Shown here piece after piece: positions 1 through 11,500 of a stretch of DNA of 64,000 nucleotides; positions within the stretch are counted from its first letter, which is position 1, and each line of letters begins with the position of its first letter. The notes beneath the pieces are model-generated. The model was given only the letters and a program-made list of their open reading frames with translations, did no database searches and was not told where the DNA came from. Origin of the DNA: Serilophus lunatus (lineage: Eukaryota; Chordata; Aves; Passeriformes; Eurylaimidae); the NCBI GenBank assembly GCA_013399895.1, contig VXBA01003135.1, forward strand, positions 1,815,553 to 1,879,552. The letters are read 5' to 3'. The position numbers and the translations under genes were made by a program.

Positions 1-584
1 GGGCCCCGCGGGGACCTGATTCTAACACTGTGAGAACCGGGCACCAGCACCCTGAGGAGCGGGTGCCGCGGGGACCGGGTGCTGGGGCCGTGGGGACCAG
101 ACACTGTCACTGCGCTGGGCAACGACTGCATCGGGGCTGCCGGCGGCACAGGCACCGGATCGCAGGGGACCGGCACTACCCAGCGAACCGTGGGACAGCG
201 GGCACCAGCCCGGCCCCAGCCCCGCCACGGGACAGCGGGCACCGCCCCAAGCAGGGACACTGACGGGAAAAGCCCCGGAGCTACGTGTTCTGCGCCCCCT
301 GCGCGGGGCCAGGGTGCTGCCACAGCCTCGGCAGAACTCCCTCCCCAAAACCGGGAATCCCCTGGCCAGGGATGGGTGCCTGCACCTCCAGCATCGACCG
401 CTTGCCTGGCTGGTGGGTGCTTTGGTCTGTCTATGGTGTGCCAGGCTGTCCCCAGGCTGGACACAGGGTGCCCCGGGTCACTGAAGGGTTCCAGGCTGTG
501 CGCAAGGTGCCCCTTTCCGGTTGTGAGGAGCCAGGCCCGGTGTCCTCGTCGGGGGGCTGAGCTCGACGGGTGCTTTCCCGGCAG
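1..584. other. GC-rich sequence upstream of first visible RGS11 exon
   Basis: This stretch is GC-rich with loosely repeated GGGACCGGG / GGGCACCAGC modules at about 30-250 and no coding exon I can support. Human RGS11 has about 20 extra residues before the methionine that opens the first exon here, so an upstream first exon and the promoter may lie here or left of the window. The only firm element is the splice acceptor ending at 584. Confidence 0.4.
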
Positions 585-3500
585 ATGGAGCGGCTGATCG
601 TCAGCATGCAGGACCCCGACATGGGCATCAAGATGAGGAACCAGCGCTTGCTCATCACTGTCATCCCCCACGCCATGACAGGTGGGTCCCCGCGATGGGG
701 TGCCCTGAGAGACGCCTGGGGTGAAAGAGGCGTGTGGGTGCTCCTTGGGTGTCCTCAGCCCCGCGCCCCTCACTGCTCCCCGCCCCGCACCCGCGGGTGC
801 TCAGTGCTGCAGCTGGGATCAATTATGCATCGGCTGCGCGGGGCGGGCGCTCGCATGTCCTTGGCAGGGCCTCCGTCACCCCGCGTGACCCTGGCACTGC
901 CACTCTGTGCCAAGTGCCCCAGCCGGGAACCACCCCATGTTCAGTTTGGGGAACCCCACTGCACCCCACTAACGCTTCCTCGGTCCCCAGGGAACGACAT
1001 CGTGGAGTGGCTCATCCAGAAGTACGGCATCTCCGAGGAGGGTAAGTGCCCTGGCACGGGCAGCCGGCACTGCGGGGGCAACTGGGGCTGCCGAGCGGCC
1101 ATGCAGCTCCCTCTCCTGCTCCCCCAGAGTCGCTGCACCTCGGCAACCTCATCGTGAAGCACGGCTACATCTACCCCCTCAGAGACCCCCGCAGCCTGGT
1201 GCTGCGGGCGGACGAGTCGCCCTACCGCTTCCAGGTACAGCCCCACCGGGCACGGGCGCTGCCACAGGTCGGGGCTCCCCCGGCTCTGCACCGTGGCACC
1301 CCACGGCGTGTGCCTCAGCCCCTTCCTCCCCCCACAGACCCCCTATTTCTGGACCAGCACCAAGTGGCCGGCTACGGAGCTGGACTACGGTAAGTGCCAC
1401 CGCGCCGCCGGCACCAGCGCGGGCTTCAGCGCCTTCCCAGTCCCCCTGAGCTGCCGCCGTTCCTCTTGCAGCCATTTACCTGGCCAAGAAGAACATCCGC
1501 AAGCAGGGTGACCTGATCGAGCACGAGAAGGTGAGGCGTGCCCTCCTCACACCTATGATGAGCTCGGGGTGGGTCCCAGCTCACCCAGGAGCAGCGTCTC
1601 ACCTGGGGAGAGTGGGTGCCCGTGGGGCAAGGGGACCCGAAGCCAGGGGACGGGGTGGGTGCCACGCTGTGCCTACCCACCCCAGGACAACTACAACCTC
1701 CTTCACAAGCGGATCAACCACACATGGGACTTCGTGGTGATGCAGGCGCGGGAGCAGCTCCGGTGAGTGCGGGCACGGCCGGCACCGCTGCGCCCCGGGG
1801 AGCGGCCGGGATGCAGCACCGGCGGGTGCCGGGCAGGCAGGGTGCCAGCGGCTCCCCGCTGCCTCTGCACGGGCAGGGCGGCCAAGCAGCGGCGGAAGGG
1901 CGACCGCATCGTCATCGACTGTCAGGAACAGGCGTACTGGCTCGTCAACCGGCCCCCGGTGAGCACGGGGCAGGGGCCGAGGGGTGCCGGGCTGGCGAGT
2001 GCAGCTCTGGAAAGCGCCCTTGCACCCCGCGCGGCCCCAGCCTCGGCCACAAAGGGTCCCCTCGGCCGCCAGCGTGATGCTGTCTTTGCAGCCAGGAGCC
2101 CCCAACGTGCTGGAGCAGGGCCCCGAGCGCAGGAACTGCCACACCACCCGTGTCCAGCTGGTGAGTGGGAGGGTCCAGGCACCCCTGAGGCTGGTGGCGG
2201 CTACAGGGCACAGCCAAGTGCCTGTGCTGGGTTGTCGAGCTGCCCCAGTGTGTGCCCATCCATCCCACCATAGGCTCTGTCCACATCTTGAGTGGCGAGG
2301 GGAGGGATGTGAGCCCCAGCTCTGCTAACATCTGTGTGTGCAGCCTGTCCCCCACCTCACCTGAGTCGAGGGGGGGTTTGCATGTTTGCCCATGTACCCA
2401 CCACGTCTCTGTGCCAGCACCTCTAATCCCTGCAGGGCAGCTGCACTGCTGGGACCCCTGGCACCCTGGGGCAGCAGCGACTGCTGGGCCCCTCCCCGTG
2501 TTGTGACCCTACTAATGCTGCCCCAGCACCCCCAGTCTGTCCTCACTAACCACCCACTTTCTCTTCTCTGCGCCGTGTGCCGTGTCCTCTGCCCACGTAA
2601 GTGTCACTAACCCAGGGCTGGTGTCACACCGGGATGGGGGGTTTCCGGGCTTCACCCCATGGGCTGTGCTGGCTGAGCCAGGAGGGCTGGGAGGATGAGG
2701 CTGAAGGCCACAGGGATGGGCTACAGGGTCCTGGGATGAGGCACAGGATGCCTAGAGCACAATGTCCTGGCCCTGAGATGCCCTCACCCAGCCCTGTGTG
2801 TCTCTTGCAGACCAAGAACATGGATTACTACAAGCGAGAGGTGAGTGGGGTGAGGGGTGGGGGCAGCTCCTGGAGGTCAAGGAGTCACCCCAATATCTCC
2901 CCTGTGCCTGGTCCCAGATTGAGTACTGCAAGAAGGCCATGGCCAGGACCAGAGTGAAGTCCTCCATCTGCCTCGAGGGGTGAGTGGCAGTGGCTCCCTC
3001 AGCCGTGGGCCAGGTTCCTGTTGGGGTGACGGAGGCACCCCATCGCTGGAGCTGGTAGCTGGCACCACAGCACCATAACCCTCAGCAGGGAGTGGAGCTG
3101 AGGCTTTTGTAGAGCCCGGGCACACACACCCCCACCATGTCCCTACCGTGTCTCCATGGTGGCTGGGGTCAGTGGCCCTGGCCGCCTCCAGCAGCCACTC
3201 CTGGCAGGTACATCAAGTTCAATGAACAGTATGTGCCCCACGACCCCATCATGTCCGGCTGCCTGCCCAGCAACCCCTGGATCACAGATGACACCACATA
3301 CTGGGCCATGAATGCCCCCACGTAAGCACCAGCCCCAGGCCTCCCCTGTACCCCAACACACAGGATGGGGTGCGGGGTCGTGCGGGCAGCCATGGACTGC
3401 CAGCCCTGATGCTGGTGTTGCCCATAGGGTGACAAACCCCACGAAACTGCGCGTGGAGCGCTGGGGCTTCAACTTCAGCGAGCTGATCATGGATCCACTG

Positions 3501-4533
3501 GGTCGGGCACAGCTCCTCGAATTCCTCAAGAAGGAGTTCAGTGGTTAGTGGCCACAGCCCCGCATCACCAAACCCACAGCTACATCCGGGCACCCCTAGA
3601 CACATTGTTCTGTCCCAGCACCTCCCATTGTCCCATTGTGTCCCAGTAGTGCTTAATAACTGTTTAGCACCAACACCACCAAACCAACCCATTACTGTGT
3701 CCTGCCATCCCCCATCCCAGCACCCCTGCTCCCACTGCCCCCCATCCCAGCTGGCTCCATCCCAGGAGGGCTGCAGGACCACATGCTCAGCCATGATGAC
3801 CTTTGAGGGTTGCCCATGGGGGGGTGCTCAGTTCCGTGTCCCCCTCCCCAGCCGAGAACCTGAGCTTCTGGGAGGCGTGTGAGGAGCTGCGCTATGGGGA
3901 ACAGTCCCGCATCGCCGAGATCGTGGACTCCATCTATCAGTGAGTGTCAGTGGGGCGAGGGTTTGTGGGGCACGATTTGGCTGGGGGCAGGCCATCACGG
4001 TGCTACATCCCAGTGTGGGGGCAGGCTCACCACCCCTTGTGATTCCTCAGGCAGTTCCTGGCTCCCGGGGCCACGCGCTGGGTGAACATCGACAGCAAGA
4101 CGATGGAGCGGACGCTGGAGGGCATCAAGACGCCCCATCGCTACGTGATGGACGATGCCCAGATGCATATCTACATGCTGATGAAGAAGGTGAGTGAGGA
4201 CAGGGCTTGGGTGGGCAGCGCTGGCAGGATCCTGACGCCTCTGCTCGCCCAGGACTCCTACCCGCGGTTCCTCAAGTCGGACCTCTACAAGAACCTCCTG
4301 GCCGAGGCCATCATTCCCCCGGAGACCAAGAAGCGGTGAGGGCAGGGGCCGTTCCCCTTGGGGCCTCGAGCGGTCCCCGCTGGTTCTGACGCCGCTCTGC
4401 CCGCAGGGTTTTCCCCTTCATGCGCAAGCAGCGGCACTCCAGCCCCAGCCCGGCCCTGCTCCTGCCCGCGGGCGATGCCGAGGAGAGGAGCAGGAGCCCC
4501 TCGACTGCCCCCGTCCCCGAGGAGGAGAGCTAA
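585..4533 (+). CDS. RGS11: Regulator of G-protein signaling 11 (R7 family)
   Basis: RGS11 is a GTPase-activating protein for Gi/o alpha subunits. It works as an obligate dimer with G-beta-5, notably in retinal ON-bipolar cells. Coding exons: 585-681, 991-1041, 1128-1234, 1338-1389, 1472-1530, 1686-1762, 1877-1958, 2092-2160, 2811-2840, 2918-2979, 3208-3321, 3428-3543, 3852-3939, 4051-4189, 4253-4335, 4407-4533. All introns are GT-AG and the sum is 1353 nt (450 aa; human about 467). In order: DEP domain (about residues 10-98), helical DHEX linker, G-gamma-like domain (about 200-262, ending in the SNPW signature), RGS domain (about 278-400, with ENLSFWEACEELR). The tail is Ser/Pro-rich and acidic. 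ATG at 585 directly follows an acceptor, so a further N-terminal exon is possible. The short 30-nt exon at 2811 matches the family pattern. RGS6, 7 and 9 were considered; sequence and FAM234A synteny favour RGS11. Confidence 0.95.
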
Positions 4534-4779
4534 GGCTGCAGCCCCCTGCCAGCACGGGAGTCCCCTGACCCAGCACACCCCAGCCCCGCCGCAGGACCCT
4601 GCCGGCAGTAGCACTGAAGGAGAGAAGCCATATGACCCTCAGCAACCCCCGAGGGCCGGACTGGCCCCGCTGCAGCCCCTGAACACATCCCTACACCCTC
4701 CTCTCCCTCGGGGAACCCGCACCCAGCCGGCCTGGTGTGGGGACACCCCTTCCTCCCGCCCCCACCCCGGGCACAAGAC

Positions 4780-4785
4780 AATAAA
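4780..4785 (+). terminator. RGS11 polyadenylation signal
   Basis: AATAAA lies 247 nt after the RGS11 stop codon, giving a compact 3' UTR of about 270 nt. No competing signal is seen between the stop and this site. Confidence 0.8.
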
Positions 4786-4809
4786 GCCCCCATGGGGAAA
4801 CACTGTGGC

Positions 4810-5990
4810 TCCCGTGGTTTTTCGGGCGGCACGAGGGAGCCACAGCAGGGTGAAAGGTGCACAAGCTGCGGGCCCCCTCTCCCTGGGCTGGCAGCAATCC
4901 TCTCCCCTGCCTGCAGCACCCAGCAAGGTGGGGACCAGCCCCGCCCCAGACATGTATGCCCATGGCACAGCCACCACCCGCAGCTCTGCTTGCTCCGAGG
5001 GGCAACAGCAGCCCCCGCTGGCAGGTGCCCTCCTGGCAGGGCTGAGCCGGCACTCGGGGCACTCAGCCGGTGCGCCCACCTACAGCCCGGGGGGCGACAG
5101 AAAGGCCTTTGGAGAAGGGTTGGAGATGCCAGGGCCCTGTGGGCTGGCAGGGGCACAGGGAGCAGGACTGGCAGCTGAGCCACTGTTCCTGCCCACGGAC
5201 TGATAATCTGAGCAGAGGCCGAGGATCGCACGCCAGGATTATTCCCTTCCCGGGAGCCGATCCCCAGCTGCGGGGGATTATCAGTGCTGGTTACATAAAG
5301 GAGAGGGGGGCTGATACCCCCGAGAGCCCATCCCACTCCACACACGCCCAGGGACCCGCTCAGTGGAGCAGGCTGGGGATGTTCCCACCCCATATCCCGG
5401 CTAAGAAATACCGTGGGTGCATGGGATGCTGGCGCCCATGGCATCCTTCCTTGTCACAGAGCCTGGGATCCCTGGCATGGAGCAGGGGGCAGTCTGAGCT
5501 CAGTGCCGGGGCAGACAGAGGAGCCTGGGGGCAGGGGAAGCTGCTGGAGCCTCGGTCACAGGATGGAGCTCGGGACCTCGGGGCTGGCAGCCACCGGGCA
5601 GTGACAGATGGTCCCACGATCCAGGAGACAGCGCCTGCCACGCGTCTCCCTCCGGCTTGATCCAAATCCAAGCCCCGGCATGAGATTTTCATGCTGATGG
5701 ACTGCAGCAGGAATCTGGGGTGTAAAACCAGGTCACGGAGCCCCAGGCGGGGGGCAGGGACACGCCGGCCCAGCCCGGTTATCTAACTCCAGCCTCCCTC
5801 CACACAGTCCCTTCTCCTGGTCCGTCATTGCCCGCAGGGAGACAGGGCAGCAGGCAGCACCTCAGCCATCAAAGCATCAGCAGGACACCTGTGTCCCTCC
5901 CCAAAAGGGGGTTTCTGCCCTCAGAAGTCACCCAAAGGGCTGCCAAAAAATCCTGAAGTCTTGTATAACCTCTGCTGCAAGACCAAAGAA
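4810..5990. other. Intergenic spacer between convergent RGS11 and FAM234A
   Basis: No supportable exon is present. The forward open frame over 4358-5203 crosses the RGS11 stop and 3' UTR and has no splice or homology support. The part at 5200-5290 is less GC-rich than its surroundings and carries several TAATC/GGATTA motifs (see findings). Confidence 0.5.
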
Positions 5991-5999
5991 GGGCACCAT

Positions 6000-8525
6000 T
6001 TACAAACAATGCAAAAGAGGGTTTATTGAAACCATTCTGGTTAAGCAAGTCCTGTATGGCACAATTTGCAATAAGTTAAAGAACCAAATCAGTCTCAGTG
6101 TTAAAAATCACACTAACACATAACACAGTGATCTACGCCATCGCCACCCAGCTGGGTTATTGAATCAAGGCACAAAGTCATTCATGAAATACTGCAAAAA
6201 AACCCATTACACAGGAAAACAAGCTGGAGAAAGGACTAATTTTGTTAAGAAGGTGCTGGTTTGGCACTGATGTGTTTAATTGAGCTGCCACAGGGAAATC
6301 TGCATTTCCAAAGTATCTGGAAACATTAATGGACAACTTAAAGCCAAAAAAGCTCCCCAAAGCTGAAAATCCAGCTCTCCTGAAGGAACATTCGGTGCCC
6401 CTATGGGAAAGGTAAGGATTGGAGGAGGGAGAGCATGGTGACAATATAGCCCAGGAACCTCATTCCCTGCCAGGGGAATCTCACTCAGCAGGATACAATC
6501 CACATCCAATACTCAGGTTGGACAAGCACGCAAGCCTGGGGCTCCCCTACCTGGTACCCACAGCCACATTCCTGCTCTGCCCCAGCTGGCTGAAGGGCAG
6601 CCTAGCTCCAGCCCTCGGAGAGTCTTATGGCTGCTATGCTGGCACAGGGACCTGTGGGGCTGCCAGGTCTCAGGTGCTGAGAAAAGAGGCAGCCCAAGCT
6701 GGGGCACACAGCTTTGTAGGAGTCCCTGTACCCCTAGACTCCTTCAGAAAACAGACTAGCGAAAGAGGGAGACTCATTAATTTTGTGCCCAGAGCGCTCT
6801 GAAAGTTGTGGAGTGCTCTTCAAGGAGCATCCCAGGCTTCCTGCACAGCCTGGATGCCCCAGGAGTGGCTACCTCGATTGCCTGGCATATGGTCATGGGG
6901 AAGAGGGAGCCAGGCCTTTAGGCAGCCACCCGGCCAGCTGGGAGCAGGAGGTGAGTGTCCAGGCAGCCCAGCCCATCCTCCTGTCAGCCTGGGAAGGCTG
7001 AAGCTGTGCCATGAGCCTGGTGACAGCAGCTGCCCTGCTCAGCAGTGGTTAAAGGGAAGAGCTGATGCCCGAGCCTGCACAGCCCAGCACTAACTTTCCC
7101 ATCCTACAGTGTTTCTACATATCCCCCAGTGTGAGACTCAGCAAGAGAGGGAGGCACTAGCCAAACCCCCTCTGGCACTGCAGAGAGGTTATTTTTAGGG
7201 TTAATTCTAATTATTTTTTATCAGGACTGAGCAGCTGGTTCAAACCCTTTCCCAGGCTTTGCAGCCTCGTTTCTACAGCCTGCACTGGCATCCACCAGGA
7301 CAGGGCAGAGCAAACACATCCCAATGCTACACGTATCTCCAGAAGAAACATGCCATCTTCACATAACAACCTCTCCCATCCCTCAGGATACTGGGCTGGG
7401 CAGAGGCACCCGAGAATCCTCACCCAGCATCACTCCAATTCCAAGGGCAGGGAAGCAGCAGGGAGCTCCTACCCACCTCCTGGCAGAGGGGACCGTGCTT
7501 GGAGAAGTCTCCTCAGCAGCTGCAAGGCTGAATGAGCAGGAAGCTGGCACTGCCACTCGGGTACAAGGCTTCCCAGAGCAGCAATCCCAGCTCTCAGGAA
7601 AGGTTAAAGTGCAATTCTACTCTGAAAAAAAAAGTCCTAGATCCTCTGGCTTCTTTCAGCCAGGAGAGGTGGGGTCAATACTGCCAGGGACCAGCCATCC
7701 TGGGCTCAGGGAGGGTGTCTCATCACCTACAATCAGACTGAGGGCAGGGAGGGACACTGATGCATCCATCAAGTGGGAGACCAGCTCCCTTTTGGTGTCA
7801 CCAATGCTGCACAGCCTGACTGAGAAGGAAGCAGCAGAGCAGACAGACACAGGTAGGCTGGTGACTGCAGAGTAGGGCACAGTAGGGCTGTTCTTCAGAG
7901 AAAAGGCCATTTTTTAAGTAGGATGACACTTCAACCTGTGCTCTGCTGGCCCAGGTGACCCCCAGCCACAAAGAGAGTCACAGCTGGGGTCTGGCACTAC
8001 ACGCACTCCACCACTACTGAAGGAGGGCTCAAATCCTGGAGAGGCTGATTGCAAATCCACCTGCAGCCACCACCTCTCCCAGAGCCAGAAGAGCTGACTC
8101 AGAAAGGAAATCTAACACCACATAGCAAACTCCACTTCTCACGCAAACACCTCAAAAATCATCAACTAAGGCATCCCCAGCGACCATGTGTTTTCCTCCA
8201 GACACATTCCTGAGTCAGCACAGTTCTGCAGGCATGGAGAGATGGAGGGGAAAGCCCTCTTCCCCGAGCTGATGACACTTCAGTGGTGGCCAAGCACTGA
8301 AATCCCATCAGGCCTGAGGACGGATGCACTGGCAGCTGCTCCCACAGCCTGGGTGTCCCCAGACACTGGGGGTGCTTCCCTGCCAGCCACACTTTGGTTT
8401 GTGGATCGAGAAAGGCAGCTTCCCATTTGAATCCGTGAACTGGGCTTGCTGAGAGCACAGCTGCAGAGGAGAGGCAGCCTGGCCATGCCTGGCCCTGGGC
8501 AGCCTCTCCCCCTCCCTCGGCAGGC
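6000..8525 (-). other. FAM234A: FAM234A 3' untranslated region
   Basis: From the stop codon at 8526-8528 the minus-strand transcript runs without splice-supported coding sequence to a polyadenylation signal at 6022-6027. The region holds AT-rich stretches (for example 7190-7220). The open frames in it lack homology. UTR extent is inferred from the signal, not from transcripts. Confidence 0.6.
6022..6027 (-). terminator. FAM234A polyadenylation signal
   Basis: TTTATT on the plus strand reads AATAAA on the minus strand, about 2.5 kb past the FAM234A stop. A T-rich stretch follows on the transcript strand, consistent with cleavage near 6000. Confidence 0.6.
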
Positions 8526-11500
8526 TCACGCTCGGCTATGGAATCGCATCCTGTAGAGCCGGTCCCGGATGTACTGCTCACTGTCCACAGCCACCTGGCT
8601 CAGCCACATCACTCTGCTCTCCAAGACATCCTCCTTCAGCTTCCTCTTCATCAGTGACACGGGCCCTGGCTCCTGCCCGGGCTGGGGGCCCCTCAGCAGC
8701 ACGTAGCAGGCGTGACGGCTCCGCTCGAACAGCGCGGCTGCAATGCACAGGGAAAAGCCCAGCCTAAGGTCTCTGAGCCCAGACTGGCCACCAGACCCAG
8801 CCCCATGCACCCATGGAGGCCAAGAGGACCAAGTGTCCTGCAGCTCCCTGCTGGAGGGCTGGAAGGACAGGACTTACCAGTGAACACAACAATTTGGTCT
8901 GTGTCATTGCGGAGCTCCAGCAGGACATTATTGTAGGAAGGATGGAAAAGGTACAGCTTCTGGAGGGGAGTTCTGGAACTCTGCAACCAACAGGACATTA
9001 TCAGGACAAGGACCCACATGTTAACCCAGAGAAAACATCAGCACCAGGCTCAGCTATTACTCATGCCAGACACTTGTCCATGTCATCCCAACTCAACCTT
9101 GACTCATGCCACTAGGATTAGTGCTGGGATTTTGCTTTCTGTGCAGTGCTCCCTGCCTCACCCCAAGCTTCCTGCAAATAGCTGGCCTGTCTGCTGCAGG
9201 CAGGAGACAGATTTTTGCCTCAGGGCTGGCAGAGCAAGCGAGGAAAGCAGAGGAAGCTCAGCTGGTGCTCCAGCACCCTCTGAGACACAACCTGTCACCA
9301 ACGCTGCTTGTCAGTGCCCTGGAGAGCCCTGCGAGCAGCCGAGCTGTGCAGGCAGAGCCTGCCTGGGGCAGAGAGAGGATATTCACATAGCCAGAGAGAT
9401 CACTGTGTGCCCTGCTGCCAGGGGAGGCTCCCAGAGAAACAGCAGCACCTCCAGAGGTATCAGGTACCTCAGTCACAGTGCCACACCGAGGCAGGGCTCT
9501 GGGCACCCACTAACTTTCCTCGCAGAGCCACCACGTACCTTTTCAGTACATAACCAGGCTGACAATGACAAAGCTGCTGGTGTCACCACCACCTTCTAGC
9601 AGGGACACTGCTATGGACACTGTGAGGACCCAGAAGAGATCAGATCACCCACAGAGGTCTGGCTGCTTCCAGCAGGTGGGACTGGTCAGACCCCACACCC
9701 AGCGCAGGAAGCTGCAGCGTCAGTGGTGCTGACAGATGAGAATGTTAACACTGGGCAGCACCACCCAATTCTGTCCCAGAGCCCCTCAGCAGCACAACTC
9801 ACTGTCTCGTTGCCTGGCTCCTGGTAGTCCCCCCAGATGAGGAAGGTGGACCGGTGATCTGCAGTAGAAAGTGTGGCTGGCCCAGGGCTCTCTGCTCCCG
9901 AGTTCAGCTTCAGGTCCCACTGGACTGCTCCAGATCCACTCTCAACAATCATAACCTAGCAGGGAAGAAAGAAAAGGAACTCGTAACAAAGGGATCTAAC
10001 GAGCCATGAGAAAGAAGTCAGGTCAGCTGTCTCTCCCCACACTGTCTATGGGAACAAGGATCTGACAGATGAGAAGATGAGGAAATACTTCAAGTGGAGC
10101 ATCACAGAGCTGTGAGACCTGGGGTGGACCACGACAAAGTCACAAGTTCTGCAGCTATTTCAAGGGGTTCAAAGTTTTGTCACTGAAGCTTCTTGCTGAG
10201 AAGAGAATTAAAGTGCCTGAGCTGGCTTCAATAACTTGTTGAAAGAGACACTTTTCCAGCTTAAAGCTTCCTAAAATCAGCCAGAGGGAACACATCCCAC
10301 CAGCTGCCCTTGACTCAATGCCTGAGCTGTGACGTGCAGAGAAAAGAGAAGTTAAAAGGAAGAAATTTCAAACCTTCTTCCTGTTGTGTCCAATTTCACT
10401 CTCCAGGACAATACCAAGAACATCAGGTTTGTAGTAACCAAGCACTGGCTCACTGAAGAAGAGAAAAAGAAGGGAGAGATCAGAACACACCCCAAGGGCT
10501 TGGGCATACCTTGCTCTGTCCAAGCAGCATCTATCTTCCCACAACTGCCCTGGTAAGAGACTTGATTGCTGCAATATTGGGTCAGCCTGGTACCACCCTA
10601 ACTCTGAGCCCAGCCACGTCACAGCAGGCACAGAATGAGGAATCAAAGCTTCAGGCTCCTCCATTCTGAAGCAGCACCAGACATTAGCTAGCAGAGGGCA
10701 CAACACAAAATAAGCACAATACAGATATGATCACAAGCAAATAGCATCTGTCAGCACACCGCTGTTGCTGGGAACCTGGAAATGCTGCACCCCCAGCCCA
10801 CGTTGGGAACATTACCTCAAAGCACGGGATACATTGAGGGTCCACAAAGTCTGGAGGTTTTTTGCATTGATCAGTGTGGCCATCTCTGAGCTCACAACCA
10901 AGATGTTCTCCAGTGACTGCTCAGGAATTTTTGCCAGGTAGCGAAAGTCTCCAAAGCTGAACAAGGACAGAGGAAGGATTAAGCTTTCTAGACCATGGAT
11001 GGTTCAACTGTGACATTTTGGTTTTTTCTCCTGCACAGTAAATGCAAATAGGAAATCCCAACCAGGTTTCCCTGTTTTCCTGTAAACCCCTGACAAGGCC
11101 ATTAACACCAGTTCTCTTCCTGAGCTTTGGATGTGCTCCTAGTCCAAAAGCCATGCTGCCAGGAGACAATAAAGCCCCAGTAGCCCATCCTAACAAGAAC
11201 ACCAGCACCTCCACTCCAGCCCCCAAGACATAACCTCACACCTGGGAAGGGATAAGCGGTGTGTGGTGCGGTCAATGTTCTCTTCCCACAGAGGATCTGG
11301 CTGGAGGCTGGGAAGCTTAGTTTCCATCCCAGTTGCTGCACTGTACAGATCTTTCAGGGAATATGCATACAGAGAGTTTTCTGTGAAAAAAAAAACACAA
11401 GCAAGAATGAGAGAGATAAGTTATTCTGCCCTTGCTCTGAACTCTATGATTTTCCAGATATGATAGATAAACTATATTTTTAGGGCTTGCATCATAGAGT

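Noticed and set aside
4358..5203. 281-aa plus-strand frame after RGS11 exon 15
   Set aside because: It overlaps the true terminal exon in another frame and runs through the stop, UTR and polyadenylation signal. It is long only because the sequence is GC-rich.
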